Of a DNA stretch of 43,291 nt, positions 22,171 through 33,433 are shown in pieces (position 1 is the stretch's first letter; each line of letters starts with the position of its first letter). This DNA is from Symbiodinium natans (taxonomy: Eukaryota > Sar > Dinophyceae > Suessiales > Symbiodiniaceae). The notes below the pieces were generated by a model. It saw only the letters and a list, made by a program, of their open reading frames with translations. It did no database searches and had not been told where the DNA came from. The stretch is from NCBI GenBank assembly GCA_905221605.1, contig CAJNDS010001513.1:680319-723609 (forward strand), read 5' to 3'. Made by a program: the position numbers and the translations under genes.

Positions 22171-22258
22171 CAGAGTTTGAAGGATCCGAAGGCGCTGGTC
22201 GAAACACTGGCCTCGCTGCCTGCCGCACCGGGTAGCTTGGCCAGAAGGCCCCCCTTTC

Positions 22259-22549
22259 TTGCCAGCATTCGCGGATCATCTCAGGAACGAATCTTGCTTG
22301 AGGCTCATGAGAAATCCCCAATTTGACAACGTATCAATTGCACCATCAGTTCTCCTGTCACTGCAACGTGCTGTAACTGGTCTTGTCACACAGCACCAGT
22401 TAACCAAGGGTTTGTGCACAAGCGAAGCCTTCCACAAGAGACAACCTGCTCCTGGCTTTCCTGAGATGGACGTCTTCGGCAGGTTGGCTCCCTACCTCCT
22501 TACTTGCGACAGCAGCTGGCGCGGAAGCTTAAACGAGGCCGCGGCATGA
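22259..22549 (+). CDS. Candidate terminal exon, unknown
   Basis: A 96-codon open frame ending at TGA (22547) reads PQFDNVSIAPSVLLSLQRAV, then PEMDVFGRLAPYLLTC. An acceptor CTTTCTTGCCAG lies at its head. Nothing matches a family I know. Confidence 0.25.
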   Translation: MPAFADHLRNESCLRLMRNPQFDNVSIAPSVLLSLQRAVTGLVTQHQLTKGLCTSEAFHKRQPAPGFPEMDVFGRLAPYLLTCDSSWRGSLNEAAA

Positions 22550-22559
22550 TGTCTTGATT

Positions 22560-23910
22560 CGAAGCTGGCAGCGATAGGGTGAAGGTTCATCCCTTCAAGC
22601 AGTTAAAGCTTCGACGATGTGCACCGCACAGCTTCGTTCAGCTTGTGGTAGAGTGCAGAGCGTTCATGATCCTGGCAGGCTGGGCAATGTTATGAGGCAT
22701 TCAGGTCATGGCTGCCTCTTGGCGGCACCTGACACAGAACTAGCCCAGTCTCGGTTCTGCAGAGGCTGGTTTGCTGCAGGTCTTGCTACTACCAGTTCTC
22801 ACTGGTGTCTGGGCAAATGGAGGTACCCAAGTCGGCAGGATTTGCAGATGGCGGTGGTATCGCGGCTGCCTTTCGAGAGCTTCAAATTCGAGTACCCAAT
22901 GCCAGGCCAGCGCCGCTCAGTTGCAGTGCCAGGCCAGGGATGCAGTATGATGCATTGCATGGGAGGCAACTTGCTGAAGTCAACATACTTGACATTGAAG
23001 ATGCTGCAAAAGATGCTACAGTCAGCTACATGCCAATATTGAGCTGACCAGATGTCCTTAAATGGCAGTTGTGTCAGCCAAAGGAGCAGCTGCTCAAAGA
23101 GCTGAATAAAGAAGCTCCTTCAGGCTGGGCTTGGAGAGGGTAACTGGAAACTGGAATGTGATTTTCTCAAGTAGGGGATTGTACCATTGAGCTGGCAACG
23201 CCAGGCGCTGACGTAGCTCGCAACACGCCGTGGTCCCAGATGCATGCTATTGAATTGTGTGCAAGGCTTGCCAGCACAAGGCACACAAGGCAAATGTTGA
23301 CTTGTCGGTTCGACCAATCCTTCAAGGCTGGCAAAGTCAGCGGCTTGGCGTCCCTCGGGGCTGAGACGATCGCCCCGACACTCAGAGCCAGTGAAGTTTG
23401 ATGCTCCGAGAGACTGCGTGAATCAAGGAAGAGGCAGCTATCACCGGCAGGTATTTGCAAAACAGTAGCGTGATCAAACGGGCGAAGCACACAGCGAATA
23501 ACGACAAACAACGTTGAAAGAAACGATGCTCCAAGAGGCAACGCCGGTGTTGGCACGTGGAAGGCCGATTGGACATGGGTGTGTAACGCGTGCGCGTGGG
23601 ACGAGAGACGTAATCACGTTAATCAATGCTGACAGGACACATGGTCACATGGTCTCAGAACACCATCCCGGCACCCACCAACACCATCCAACACACCTGA
23701 CATTCCGACCACAGCAACAATACCCAACAGCAAAACCCAGAGGTCCCAGAATGTGAGTGTTGAAGACAACAGACCTCTCCTCTTTTTCTGCATGGCTCAG
23801 AAAGCCGCCACCCCCCCCCCCCCCCATCCTCTTGGGAAGGAAGGCTGGACACCCGCATTTTGGGGCCAGGTGGTGTCGGACCGACATATTAGCAGTGCTT
23901 GCTTGCCCCT
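22560..23910. other. Unresolved stretch
   Basis: At 22800-23045 two plus-strand frames are both open (one ends AEVNILDIEDAAKDATVSY), so coding is possible but the frame cannot be chosen. From 23050 to 23910 I see no supported gene; a C-run sits at 23810. Confidence 0.3.
23810..23825. repeat. C homopolymer
   Basis: A run of about 16 cytosines inside CCGCCA...CATCC. The length may be unreliable. Confidence 0.85.
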
Positions 23911-23917
23911 GGGCAAG

Positions 23918-24154
23918 GTCACGTTCCTCAGTGAAGTAGTATGCCCCGGCGTTGTTCTTGCTTCTGCCCTGGTGTGCGCTAGGTCTTCCGTGCAGTCCAC
24001 CTCCAGCACAGGAAGTCGGCGTTCGCCGTCGCAGTCTGTCGATGCAGTGACCCTTCCATGCTTAGAAGCCTTACAGATGTGCCGGACACTGCTGTGCAGC
24101 CCAGCGCGTTTCCTGGAACATGTGTGCAGTGCAGACTCATACGTCATCTGCCAG
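23918..24154 (+). CDS. Candidate internal exon (79 codons), unknown
   Basis: This exon has an acceptor GGGCAAG|G and a donor CCAG|GTGGCA and is exactly 79 codons, phase 0 at both ends. It reads VTFLSEVVCPGVVLASALVC at its head, then DAVTLPCLEALQMCRTLL and SADSYVICQ at its end. The Leu/Ala/Cys pattern looks like alpha-helical repeats, but the family is not identified. Neighbour exons were not located. Confidence 0.4.
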
Positions 24155-24517
24155 GTGGCAAGAGCCGGCGATTCCGGTGGTCGAAAAAGTGGAGGCCAAC
24201 GCCCTACACGTGAGCCTTGAAGGACTGTAGCACTCTGGAGCAGAGCCTGCTAAAAGCATACTTGCCCTCGCCACTGTTCAGCTCTATTCACCTATGTTCC
24301 AACCCAAGGGGGCACTGCGATTTCGATGACGCGCGTCTCACGGGAGGCACGCCTCATGCATATCTCGGGCACTTATTCTTTCATACATACTCTTCTATAT
24401 TTTATTAGGGCATGATTATTCTTCATGCTAGAGAAGTTTGACTCGGTATTGCCATGCGGTCTCAAAAGGGGCTCAGCATGGCGGACCCTCAGTGGGCTGA
24501 TCGATTGAAGCAGCATG

Positions 24518-24620
24518 AACCCTAAACCCTAAACCCTAAACCCTAAACCCTAAACCCTAAACTCTAAACCCTAAACCCTAAACCCTAAACCCTAAACCCT
24601 AAACCCTAAACCCTAAACCC
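24518..24620. repeat. Interstitial CCCTAAA telomere-type array
   Basis: About 14 tandem copies of CCCTAAA with one variant (CTCTAAA near 24569). This is the plant-type telomere repeat, also used by dinoflagellates. A T/G-rich decayed piece (GGGTTGTGGTTAGGG and a G-run) follows at 24645-24677. Confidence 0.95.
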
Positions 24621-24679
24621 AGCCTTGCAAGGCCCATTTGGGGTTTCGGGTTGTGGTTAGGGATTTGGGGGGGGGGTGT

Positions 24680-25190
24680 CAGCGACACCTGACAAGGGGA
24701 ATGGGACGAAACATGTCTCTTGGGTCTTTATCTTTCAGCCATTGCCAGGCTTCTCAAAAGAGTCCTCCCGCGCGCATGGGCCTTAGTTACTGAACTGTCA
24801 GCCGCCAGCGAAGTCCAAGCTTGACGATACAACCTCTGGTCGACTTGAGAAACGCACATGGAGCAAGCATCATTTTCTCTCGTTCGTTCCAGGGCGATTC
24901 TTAGATGTCTTCTGGTAAAGATTAGACTCGGAGATTTATCCGAGGGAGCGAGAAGTCGTCGAAGACAGCCGGGCCCTCTGAGAAGCAACTGTCGCCACTG
25001 CATCGTGTGTACAATCACGACGCTTAGGCATTGCAAGCTTCTGCGAATAGCCAGGTGAGAGAGCGGATTGCTCGGGTTTTGTGGTGTGAAGATTGCTGTA
25101 ATGTCATCATGTATTCTCCCTGCCAGGGGCAGCCTGCCTCTCGACCCTCCCTGATCCGCACTGCCTTTGGGGCAGACAAGGCATGACTCT
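24680..25190. other. No supported gene
   Basis: A minus-strand frame at 24738-24915 reads ALERTRENDACSMCVSQVD and might be an exon, but the plus strand is open too and no partner exon was found. Confidence 0.25.
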
Positions 25191-25194
25191 CAAC

Positions 25195-25332
25195 CAACAC
25201 ACATACACACGTGCATGCACACACACATACATACATACCTACCTGATACATACATACATACATACATACATACATACATACATACATACATACATACATA
25301 CATACATACATACATACATACACACACACACT
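25195..25332. repeat. ACAT tetranucleotide microsatellite with CA flanks
   Basis: About 20 nearly perfect CATA/ACAT units (core 25245-25320) with CACACA runs at both ends. Confidence 0.95.
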
Positions 25333-26166
25333 ATAGTCATTTTAGTGCACCAGATTTTTCTCGAGGGCACGGAGCCTTCGCCAAGAACGCGAGCTCTGGC
25401 TGGCCACCCGCTGGCCTTGGCATCTTGGCACGCATGTGGATCAGCTCCTGGCGAACATGGCGACAGAAGCTGAGTCTCACGTGTTCGCCACAGAGAATCG
25501 CTCGAAACCTTCTGTAGCTTGCTACACGTTCGAAGCTCAAGAGAAAGCCGGCAGTCCTCGCTATGCAGAGATCGCCCTTGGTGTACAACTCTTAGAGCTC
25601 TTGCTGCCATGCTTACAATCGCTGACTCCTCGAGCTCCAGCCATGTAGCAATCCGCCCAAACTCATCCCAGACCGGAGCGCGGCCGACACGCAGCGCCAC
25701 CGTCGTGGCGCCCCCAGGCCCACCAGCTCTCAGCGGGGCGGCCCAGTGAACCAATTGACGCTTGCAACAGCCTGTATTTCGCTGCTTGTATTCTTGTTGA
25801 ACTTAAACAACGGTTTACATTCATGTTGGTTCTTGGAAGATGTGCGGACGGCACAACGCTCGCATACACCAGCACTAAGAGGCTAAGAGTCTGGGATGGT
25901 AGGAAGCCAGAACGACGGGACGCGTAACCACACAAGGCCCAGTCGGTGCCTTTATGAGAAGATTGCTCAGATTGCTCTGTGAAGTTCTGGAGCCCCAGCC
26001 CCTTAAAATGCCCTCGGTGACTAAAAGGGCTTCCTGTGCAAGAGAAGCAGCGGACATCCGGGACAAGGATTGCGTTGATATCATATCAGTTGTCCTTCTC
26101 CCGCAGCGCCCCTCAATGCCCGAAGCCGCTCGCGAAAGCTTCCACCGAGTTCGCACACAGTTCGCC

Positions 26167-27957
26167 ATGTCCTCCGCTCCCCTGAGCCAAGCGGCCCGCC
26201 GACGCATCCTAGCCGACCTCAAGACCCTCCAAGAAGAGCCCATCCCCTTGGCAGCAGCAGCGCCCTGCTCGGATGCCGACCTCAGCCTATGGAACGGCGT
26301 GATCGGCACGCAGATGGAGGTAACCCACCTGGGCTGCGTCACGGTGCCCCTCCACTTCCTGATCGACTTTCCTTGTGACTATCCCCTGAGTGCACCGAAT
26401 ATCGGCTTCTCCTTTGAATTCCAGTACCGGGGAGGGGCCTCCTATGTGCAACCGGACGGACGACTCAAGGGGAAACTCGTGATTTGCTTGGACGTGCTTG
26501 GCAACTTTGGCCATGTCCACACGGAGTGGAAGAGCACCGTAGGCAGCGGTTGGAGCCCCGCTTACACAGTCACGACACTTATGATTCAGCTGCAGTCCGT
26601 CCTCTGTGACCTGGGAACGCAGATGACCCAGCAGGAGCGAGACAAGACGTACCAGTCGGCAGTTCGCTTCTGTGAGAAGAATCCCAGGGCAGTCTTGCCG
26701 ATCCTCGACGAGGACGAGATCTACGAACTGCGTCGAAAGCAACAGGTGCAGCAGCAGCTGCGTAGAATTTGCCGCGGGGATGATGCACTAGTCGAGCGTG
26801 TCAGCAAAATCGCTCGCAGGGCAGGCCTTGTTGAGCGGGAAGGGCAGCTGGACAGTTTTCTGGAGTTGCTGTCTGATGTGGCGTCCACAGCATCTGGCTC
26901 ATGCTCTGCAAGCGAGACGGAATCAGTGGCAAAAATCGACAAGAACATCTGCTGCTGGAGCACTGGCAAGCTCTACACCGAGGCTTTGTTAGGTGTGGGC
27001 GTCAGCCGGGAGCGCAAGAATCTGGGGACAGCTGGTGAGCTGCTTTCCAAGGAGGCCTTCGACGGGGGTCTGCGCCAAAACACCAACAAGTCTCCGTTTG
27101 AGTTCTTCCTGCCAGTCTGGATCAATGAGGCGCATGCTGCAGGGAGCACGCAGTGGCGCGAAGAGCTAAGAAAGCAAGTCCTACAGATTGGCAGGAGCGT
27201 CTTCGAGGCTGGCAACGAGGATGCAGCAGCCATGGAGGTGTTTCCTCGGCTCATCAACCAGATGATCGTAGAGATGATGAGACCTGATTCAGACAAGAGT
27301 GCCGCGATTGCAACCTTCGAGGCTCTGTGCAACTTCTGGCGAACCTTTCGCTGGCTAGTGGACACCCGAGAAGGCCTCCGCAACAAGGTCGCCAACACCC
27401 TGACACGATTCGTCAAGGAGGAGTCCTTTCGGCACAAGGACCACTCGCCAGATCTGGGGGCACTGCTGGTTCTGTTCACGGTTATGCAGGGATACCCGGC
27501 CTGTCCGGCGAGGGATGACTTCATCAGCACGTATGCTGACGAGAACTCCCTCCGTTGGGTGATGTGGTGGCAGCGCTCCGGCACCCCACCCGACGGCGGA
27601 GCTGTGTTTCAGGCCACCAAGGTGTCCAGGGAGATCCTGATGTTTCAGATGGCAGTCGTGGACATTGTGATCGGAGATGTGGCCAAGACCCTCAGCGACA
27701 TGGAGGAGACAAATTGCAAGCTTCCAGAGCGGTTGGAGCACCTGCAGGCAGAATGGCGGAAGCGCAAGGAGTCTGTGGGGGATTGGACCGCCTACTACAA
27801 TTGCATTGGTGCTGCCAGACCAAGCTTTCCCAGCACGGGCGAGTGGATTGCCAGCTGTGTTCGCCGAGCGGCGGCGGAGAAGGGCCCAAAGTATGGCTCC
27901 GGCGGCGGCAAAGGTGAGAAGGGCAAGGGGAAGGGCAAGGGGAAGGGGAAATTTTGA
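26167..27957 (+). CDS. E2-like (UBC-fold) protein with long C-terminal region and Gly-Lys tail
   Basis: A single uninterrupted ORF. I choose the ATG at 26167 (597 codons) because the UBC fold begins shortly after it; the frame is open back to an ATG at 25954, which would add 71 residues unlike an E2. Residues 10-150 follow the E2 pattern: the first helix RRRILADLKTLQEE, then FLIDFPCDYPLSAPNIGFSF, then KGKLVICLDVL with the presumed catalytic Cys at residue 107 (26485-26487), and the WSPAYTVTTLMIQLQSVL helix. The usual HPN motif before the cysteine is missing (YVQPDGRLKG instead). Residues 220-560 are mostly helical, with the segment ICCWSTGKLYTEALLGVGV. From memory, a similar module follows UBC domains in other long protist and fungal proteins; that is tentative. 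The protein ends with alternating Gly and Lys. It probably carries ubiquitin or a ubiquitin-like protein as a thioester, or is a non-catalytic variant. Unlike its neighbours it has no introns. Confidence 0.88.
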   Translation: MSSAPLSQAARRRILADLKTLQEEPIPLAAAAPCSDADLSLWNGVIGTQMEVTHLGCVTVPLHFLIDFPCDYPLSAPNIGFSFEFQYRGGASYVQPDGRLKGKLVICLDVLGNFGHVHTEWKSTVGSGWSPAYTVTTLMIQLQSVLCDLGTQMTQQERDKTYQSAVRFCEKNPRAVLPILDEDEIYELRRKQQVQQQLRRICRGDDALVERVSKIARRAGLVEREGQLDSFLELLSDVASTASGSCSASETESVAKIDKNICCWSTGKLYTEALLGVGVSRERKNLGTAGELLSKEAFDGGLRQNTNKSPFEFFLPVWINEAHAAGSTQWREELRKQVLQIGRSVFEAGNEDAAAMEVFPRLINQMIVEMMRPDSDKSAAIATFEALCNFWRTFRWLVDTREGLRNKVANTLTRFVKEESFRHKDHSPDLGALLVLFTVMQGYPACPARDDFISTYADENSLRWVMWWQRSGTPPDGGAVFQATKVSREILMFQMAVVDIVIGDVAKTLSDMEETNCKLPERLEHLQAEWRKRKESVGDWTAYYNCIGAARPSFPSTGEWIASCVRRAAAEKGPKYGSGGGKGEKGKGKGKGKGKF

Positions 27958-28143
27958 GGGCGGTTGCGACCGCCTGTGAAGGAGGCATTGTGCAGGTGTG
28001 ACCAGCAGGTGTACAGTGTACAGTGTACAGATATTGGCCCGATAGCCCGTGTCGTCACCCGGTACATAGTACTTTGCATGCTTCCACATGAGGCCGCATC
28101 ACATAGGGCCAGACTTCATTCTTCATTGCTCATTTCCGGCCAG

Positions 28144-28300
28144 GGCCCCTGATTTTGAAGTGATCCTTGGTGAAACCCACATAGGAAGCGACAACTTTGA
28201 TATCAGTTGCATAACACATAAAGCAAATGAAGCATTGAGTTGCGCCGAGCAGTTGAAGGCCCTCGCCGAAGTGTTCCCTACAGTGCGCGGGGCTACGTAG
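28144..28300 (+). CDS. Candidate terminal exon, unknown
   Basis: A pyrimidine-rich acceptor (TTGCTCATTTCCGGCCAG|G) precedes an open frame reading DFEVILGETHIGSDNFDIS, then CAEQLKALAEVF, ending at TAG 28298. It lies only 190 bases after the E2-like stop codon. It may be a leftover exon of another gene or a 3' exon of an alternative transcript. No family is recognised. Confidence 0.3.
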
Positions 28301-30925
28301 ACCCGCCGAAGACACTCCTCTCGTCCGGGCCCAGGATTGAGCAGGAGTTGGTACGTATTGCCATTTTGAGTGTGTCATGAGGAAGTCTTTCCCCAAAGAA
28401 GGAACCAGGTAGACACGCTAACCTCAAGCCGAGCTGCTCCAAGCAAAAGCCTTGAAAACCGTATGAAGCACTTCAATTCGAAGAGGTTTCCCCTCTCTCT
28501 CACGCTGCGAGTGAGGTCGCGGCGTCAGATTGTTCCGGCCATCAGGGCGCGGCGCTCGCCGAGTCGGGAGGTTCCCACACCAGGCTCCTTTCCGATTAGG
28601 TGATTGGGTGCCCAGCAAAGCCTCTAGGGTTTGCTGAACCAGCTGTAAGAGTAACTTGCCAAACCACAGCGATGTCTGCCAAGAAGTCGTATGTGCAAGA
28701 TGGCAATTGACCTCAGAAGCCGTGATGTGAAGGCTCTAAAGGAACGGGCTCTGCGCGAGCAACGCCAGTTGCCGGGACCTCGGACAGGCCACGGCCACCG
28801 GTGCAGCAATGGTGCAGTGGCCCTGAAGCTTGAGGCTGCCAGGACCCTCGAGGAGAAACCGGCAGAAACCGTTCGCTTGAGCCTCAAGGGCTGTCGCAAG
28901 TTTGCCTTCCCCGCACCCTGCGGTTTCTAGGCAGTGTACTGTTGAGCACCGAGATGTGTGGGGGCAACTGTTTTGAGACGGGTAACGGTTGGATTCGACG
29001 CCCTCGTCCAGCTTTGAAGTTGGAAGGCCCTTAGCTCAAGGTTCTGAACAGATTTCTTCTTCTTTTGTCAAAGAGAGACGGACGTGCCTTCCGCCTACTG
29101 TAAGTTGGCACCGTTGGCACTGCCGAGCTGCAGCCGGAGAATGGGCACGCGACGTCGGCGCTGTACAGGCGTCAGGGTGCTCTAAGTTGCCGTCCTGATC
29201 CTCAAACCCATTCAAACCCCCAACCTCTTGCTTATGTTGCAGGACGACCCCAGCTCACCTTCCTTTCTTGATTGGCAGCTCTCCTCTAACTTTATGCCTG
29301 AGATCGACTCCTGTGAACCGTGGTCCACTTGATATACAGCTCATCGGTCAAGCTCAAACACAAAAGGCCAAGTAGGGGTTGCCAAGGGCCATCTCTAGTT
29401 TGATGAAATTTTCTACATCAACCCGGAAGTGGGGAAGTGGGGGAAGAACTGGGAAGTTGTGACGACCAGAGAATAGGATGCAGCGGGTGAGGGTCAATGG
29501 CAATGGTCGAAGCATGGCCGCACATACACTTGTAGCAGATTACAGCTGTGATCCGCCTTAAAAACACAGGGTAAAACGCTTCAGGCTTTTCGGGTTGCCC
29601 AAATTTCACGTGTCTTTCCCGTTGGTTCAATGCACGTGACCCGATCCTCCATGTTGGTCTTGCATTGCTTCGCACTCTGCGTTTCAGCTTTGGGGGGCGA
29701 GTTTGCGACATGTGAAGCTGATGCCAGGTCGAGGAGTTTGCACAGCATCTCCGAGCCTGAGGTTGAGCCATGACCTGCTGTGACAAAAGCCCAGGTACCA
29801 CCTAGAGAAAGACCCTAGCAGCCCCTGTTCTGCAGGTTGGGGTCAGTCCCCCTTTGTCAACGCGCATTGCAAGGCCTCAGTCTTGTTCTTCTGCAGACTC
29901 GGCTTGACTGAAGTTTGCGCGGGCTTCTATCGTTGCATAGTTCTAATCAATTCTACTTACACTCCACTTGCATTGCTACTTACAGTGTGACTTACAGTCA
30001 CCACAGTCACCTGGTCAAGTGGGTTGAAGGCACTCGGAGACCTACAGCGCGCGGCTGCGACCGGCGCAGGTCGGGGCTGAGCAGCCGCGTCGAATTCCGG
30101 GCCGCTGGCGTTTCCCGTTCTGGCCTTCGCTTGCCTCTTTCTTTGCTTGCCAGATCACGCCCATCGCCAGCCGACTCGCTTCTTCAGCTTCGCAGCTGCA
30201 GCCCAGGCTGGGGATGTGGCATTCCACCACTGAGATGAAGTGATTCAACAATGCTACCTGCACTTTTCTATGCTGCCTGTGTAGATCTGTGTAGTGGTCT
30301 AGGCTGGAAGCCTTGATGCTGCTAGGTTGTATGGCTCGGTTCTCCACAGCAATGGCAACTGTGTGCCATGGGCTTGTCTGAACTCGAACTGTCTCAATGG
30401 GTCTTTCAGCTACAAGTGCCTCACCGCGCGTCTCCGAGGCCATACAGCTCCGTTCGCACGTCTCGCATCGCATTCCAGACGACCGCAGTGTCAGGAGACA
30501 TGGTGCACAGATGCGAGCACATAACCCTTTCAGCTACGGTGAAGCGCATTCCCTTGTCCCGCTTCCTTTGCTGCAGGAGCCACACTGAGGCCCCAAACGC
30601 GGACCAAGACGGTGCTCCCCACTCAGAAGGCCGCAGCGGGGAAAGACAACAGGGATTTTTGAGTTTTGAAGATCTCAACCCAAACTTCAAGGCCTTAAGA
30701 TCACCCCCCTAAACCCAGGGCCCAGTGTGCCTCAGACTTGGAGAAAGTTCTTGTCAGGACTCCGGGCTCCTGGTGGACCGGAGTGGGGTCAGGGACCTCA
30801 CGCCCAGCGCGTGGTGGCGCCGGCTGAGTTGTTTCGATCAGCACTTGCCAGCTCTGGTCCAGTTTGTTGTAACATGGCCTCTTTTTGGAGAGAAGATAGG
30901 GGCCCCTCAGGGGATGTGCATAATT
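28301..30925. other. No supported gene
   Basis: One frame at 28691-28930 reads AIDLRSRDVKALKERALREQ and is rich in Arg, Lys and Glu, possibly an exon. Another at 29440-29800 (minus) is open but featureless. Neither has phase-matched neighbours. Confidence 0.3.
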
Positions 30926-30930
30926 TAGAG

Positions 30931-31036
30931 GTGTATATATATGTATATATGTATGTGTGTATATATATATATGTATATGTAAATATATACATATATACAT
31001 GTATATATACATATATATATATATATGTATATACAT
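30931..31036. repeat. TATATG/TATATA microsatellite
   Basis: Alternating GTATAT, ATATAC and TATATA words over about 105 bases, partly self-complementary. Confidence 0.92.
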
Positions 31037-31039
31037 TGT

Positions 31040-32515
31040 GTGTATCTTCACATATTGTTTTCGCATCGGGTTTGAGAGCTGAGAGGACCCCAAAAGCATC
31101 TGGTCTCTTGTTGTGGAGGGCCCTGGGCTCCTCCCGCTCTTCGCCCTCGCTGGAGCCGCGTGTGGTAGGGGGCCTGTTCTTCAGATTCGCTGGCTTCCGG
31201 TCAAGTCTCAAAAGAGACCTTTGTTGTGAAAAGAACGCAGTGCTTTTTTGTCCTCTGTGTCTATGGAGTCTAGAGGGGGCTGTTTCTGCACATGGCACTC
31301 CGCTTTTGAGGTGCTGGGCCGCCCTGTCATTCGGGAGGTGACCATGGCTACTCCCAGGCACTGCAACACGCAGAAGAAGAGCTGCGGAAAAGCGGGGGTG
31401 AAGCAACTTTGCTGGATAGAATGAGCTGATAAGGAGAGAGAGGCAACAAAATAGAGTGCAAGTACACTAAGAGTCAAGAGAGTCAGAGTTGTAAAGATGC
31501 ATCTCAAAAACGTTCAGCCTGGTGAGGCCGCTCTTCTCCGCACGCGCGAGATGAATCCAGGTGCGCACGGTGAGGGTCAGACGGAGAATGTCTATCCGAG
31601 TCCATCCTTGGCGGTTTGAGCGATGGCGCAGGTCCTCACAAGGTCAGGTCATCTTGCTTTCACATCAGTATATGTTGAGGTCCAGTGTCTTGACATGCCC
31701 TGACATTTTTGGCAGTGTGCAAGCTAAACCGCTTCGTGCCGGGGCCTGCGCACGGTTCATCGACATCATTCGTCACTGCGAGGATCTGGACCCGTGGGTG
31801 GGTGGTTCTTTCATGGGAGTCAACACGTGAGGGTGTATTGCTGTAGTGTAGTTGCGTATTGTTGACTGTGGTTCCAACGAGAGCCAGACGGTCAACCTGC
31901 ATGTGAAAGTGTCGTACAAAGTGTGACGACAAGTAACTTTGTAGTCTTGCGTATGGAGTTCCCTACAGTGGGCCTCCATTCGAGAGGCCATGTTTCAGAG
32001 TTTCCCAGAAATCAAAAGCAGGCCTACGGCAAGTCTTCAGCGTTGCAAGCCTGTGGAAACTTCCTTAGATGCTGCTCGAGCAGTCGATCATTCGTAAAGT
32101 AGCGGAGGTGTAATGACAACAGCCTGCGGCTGTTGGGAGCCTGCATCCAAAATCCCGATTAAAGAGACAAATGTTCAGGTACAAAGGCTGCTTCTCTGCT
32201 GCGCAGAGGATTCGTCATGGGTCAGTTCATCTGGATCCGTGGCAGCCGCTTGGTGCCGGCGATTTGTGTATTCAACATTCAACACAGCGCAGAGACATTA
32301 TAAGTTGTAGTTCTGTGTCGATTCGAAGAACAAGTAAACGTCAAGAAGCGTCAACAGCAACGCAGTCCCCACGCAGCAAGAATGGATCAGCGACTCATCA
32401 AAGCCAACTGAGCTCATGGCGGACCGAAAGCCTCGATAACCTCAGCTGATGCCTCAGCTGCAGTAGCGGAAGAGCTGGACCCCGGTCCGAGCCGGGTACA
32501 CCCTTGTGGGTCGCA
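31040..32515. other. Mostly non-coding; two weak exon candidates
   Basis: A frame at about 31708-31828 reads ACARFIDIIRHCEDLDPWVG, and one at 32174-32310 (after GTTCAG|G) reads YKGCFSAAQRIRHGSVHLDP. Neither joins to a second exon in phase, so neither is called as a gene. Confidence 0.3.
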
Positions 32516-32520
32516 TTCAG

Positions 32521-32690
32521 GAGTCTGGTACACCCAAGCGGTTGCCCTGCGATGTTCCTGTCATGCATTTTTTTCACACAAACGAGGATCAGCTCGTCCA
32601 GGGTGCGCACCGCAGGCATGGGCCGCTTTTCCTTCCGCAGCTGGAAGGCAAGCCGTGGTTTCCTGGTGCTGTCCCGGGGTCGTTTTCAAG
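32521..32690 (+). CDS. Candidate internal exon, unknown
   Basis: The exon is bounded by GTCGCATTCAG|G and AAG|GTAGGA, and is open throughout (56 codons plus two bases). It reads DVPVMHFFHTNEDQLVQ then PLFLPQLEGKPWFPGAVPG. The FLPQLEGKPWF stretch faintly recalls aspartyl/asparaginyl hydroxylase-type proteins, but without the iron-binding His residues this is only a guess. It lies about 150 bases upstream of the large GGTTGGGT satellite, so the rest of the gene may be interrupted or span the repeat complex. Confidence 0.38.
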
Positions 32691-32837
32691 GTAGGAAGAT
32701 CTGTAAGACGCAAGAACGGTCGAAACTCGGGAGTCGCAGGGTCAGAGCGGTTAGCAGGATTCAGAGCACTCCGGCGATTCAACAAATTGTGGAAACTACG
32801 TGATCTAGGAAACTGCCCGACTCAGCAAACCACAGCC

Positions 32838-33433
32838 GGGTGGGGGGTGGTTGGTTGGGTGGGCGGGCGCGTGGTTGGGTGGTTGGGCGGGCGCGTGGTT
32901 GGGTGGTTGGGTGGTTGGGTGGTTGGGTGGTTGGGTGGTTGGGTGGTTGGGTGGTTGGGTGGTTGGGTGGTTGGGTGGTTGGGTGGTTGGGTAGTTGGGC
33001 GGGCGCGTGGTTGGGTGGTTGGGTGGTTGGGTGGTTGGGTAGTTGGGTGGTTGGGTGGTTGGGTGGTTGGGTGGTTGGGTGGTTGGGTGGTTGGGTGGTT
33101 GGGTGGTTGGGTGGTTGGGTGGTTGGGTGGTTGGGTGGTTGGGTAGTTGGGTGGTTGGGTGGTTGGGTGGTTGGGTGGTTGGGTGGTTGGGTGGTTGGGT
33201 GGTTGGGTGGTTGGGTGGTTGGGTGGTTGGGTGGTTGGGTGGTTGGGTAGGTTGGGTGGTTGGGTGGTTGGGTGGTTGGGTGGTTGGGTGGTTGGGTGGT
33301 TGGGTGTTGGGTGGTTGGGTGGTTGGGTGGTTGGGTGGTTGGGTGGTTGGGTGGTTGGGTGGTTGGGTGGTTGGGTGGTTGGGTGGTTGGGTGGTTGGGT
33401 GGTTGGGTAGTTGGGTGGTTGGGTGGTTGGGTG
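32838..33433. repeat. GGTTGGGT satellite, large array
   Basis: About 70 tandem copies of the 8-bp unit GGTTGGGT. Variants GGGCGGGCGCGT appear four times near the start (to 33005), and single-base changes (TAGTTGGGT) recur. G-rich on the plus strand. Open in several frames only because the unit lacks stops (Gly-Trp-Leu-Val reading), so not coding. Confidence 0.97.

Noticed and set aside
25239-25754. 171-codon minus-strand ORF ending in Tyr-Met-Cys-Val repeats
   Set aside because: The tail is a translation of the ACAT microsatellite. The upstream part could be coding, but the plus strand is equally open (25436-25648).
32521-32690. Aspartyl/asparaginyl hydroxylase identity
   Set aside because: Only a short FLPQLEGKPWF-like stretch resembles that group; the metal-binding residues are not present in this exon.
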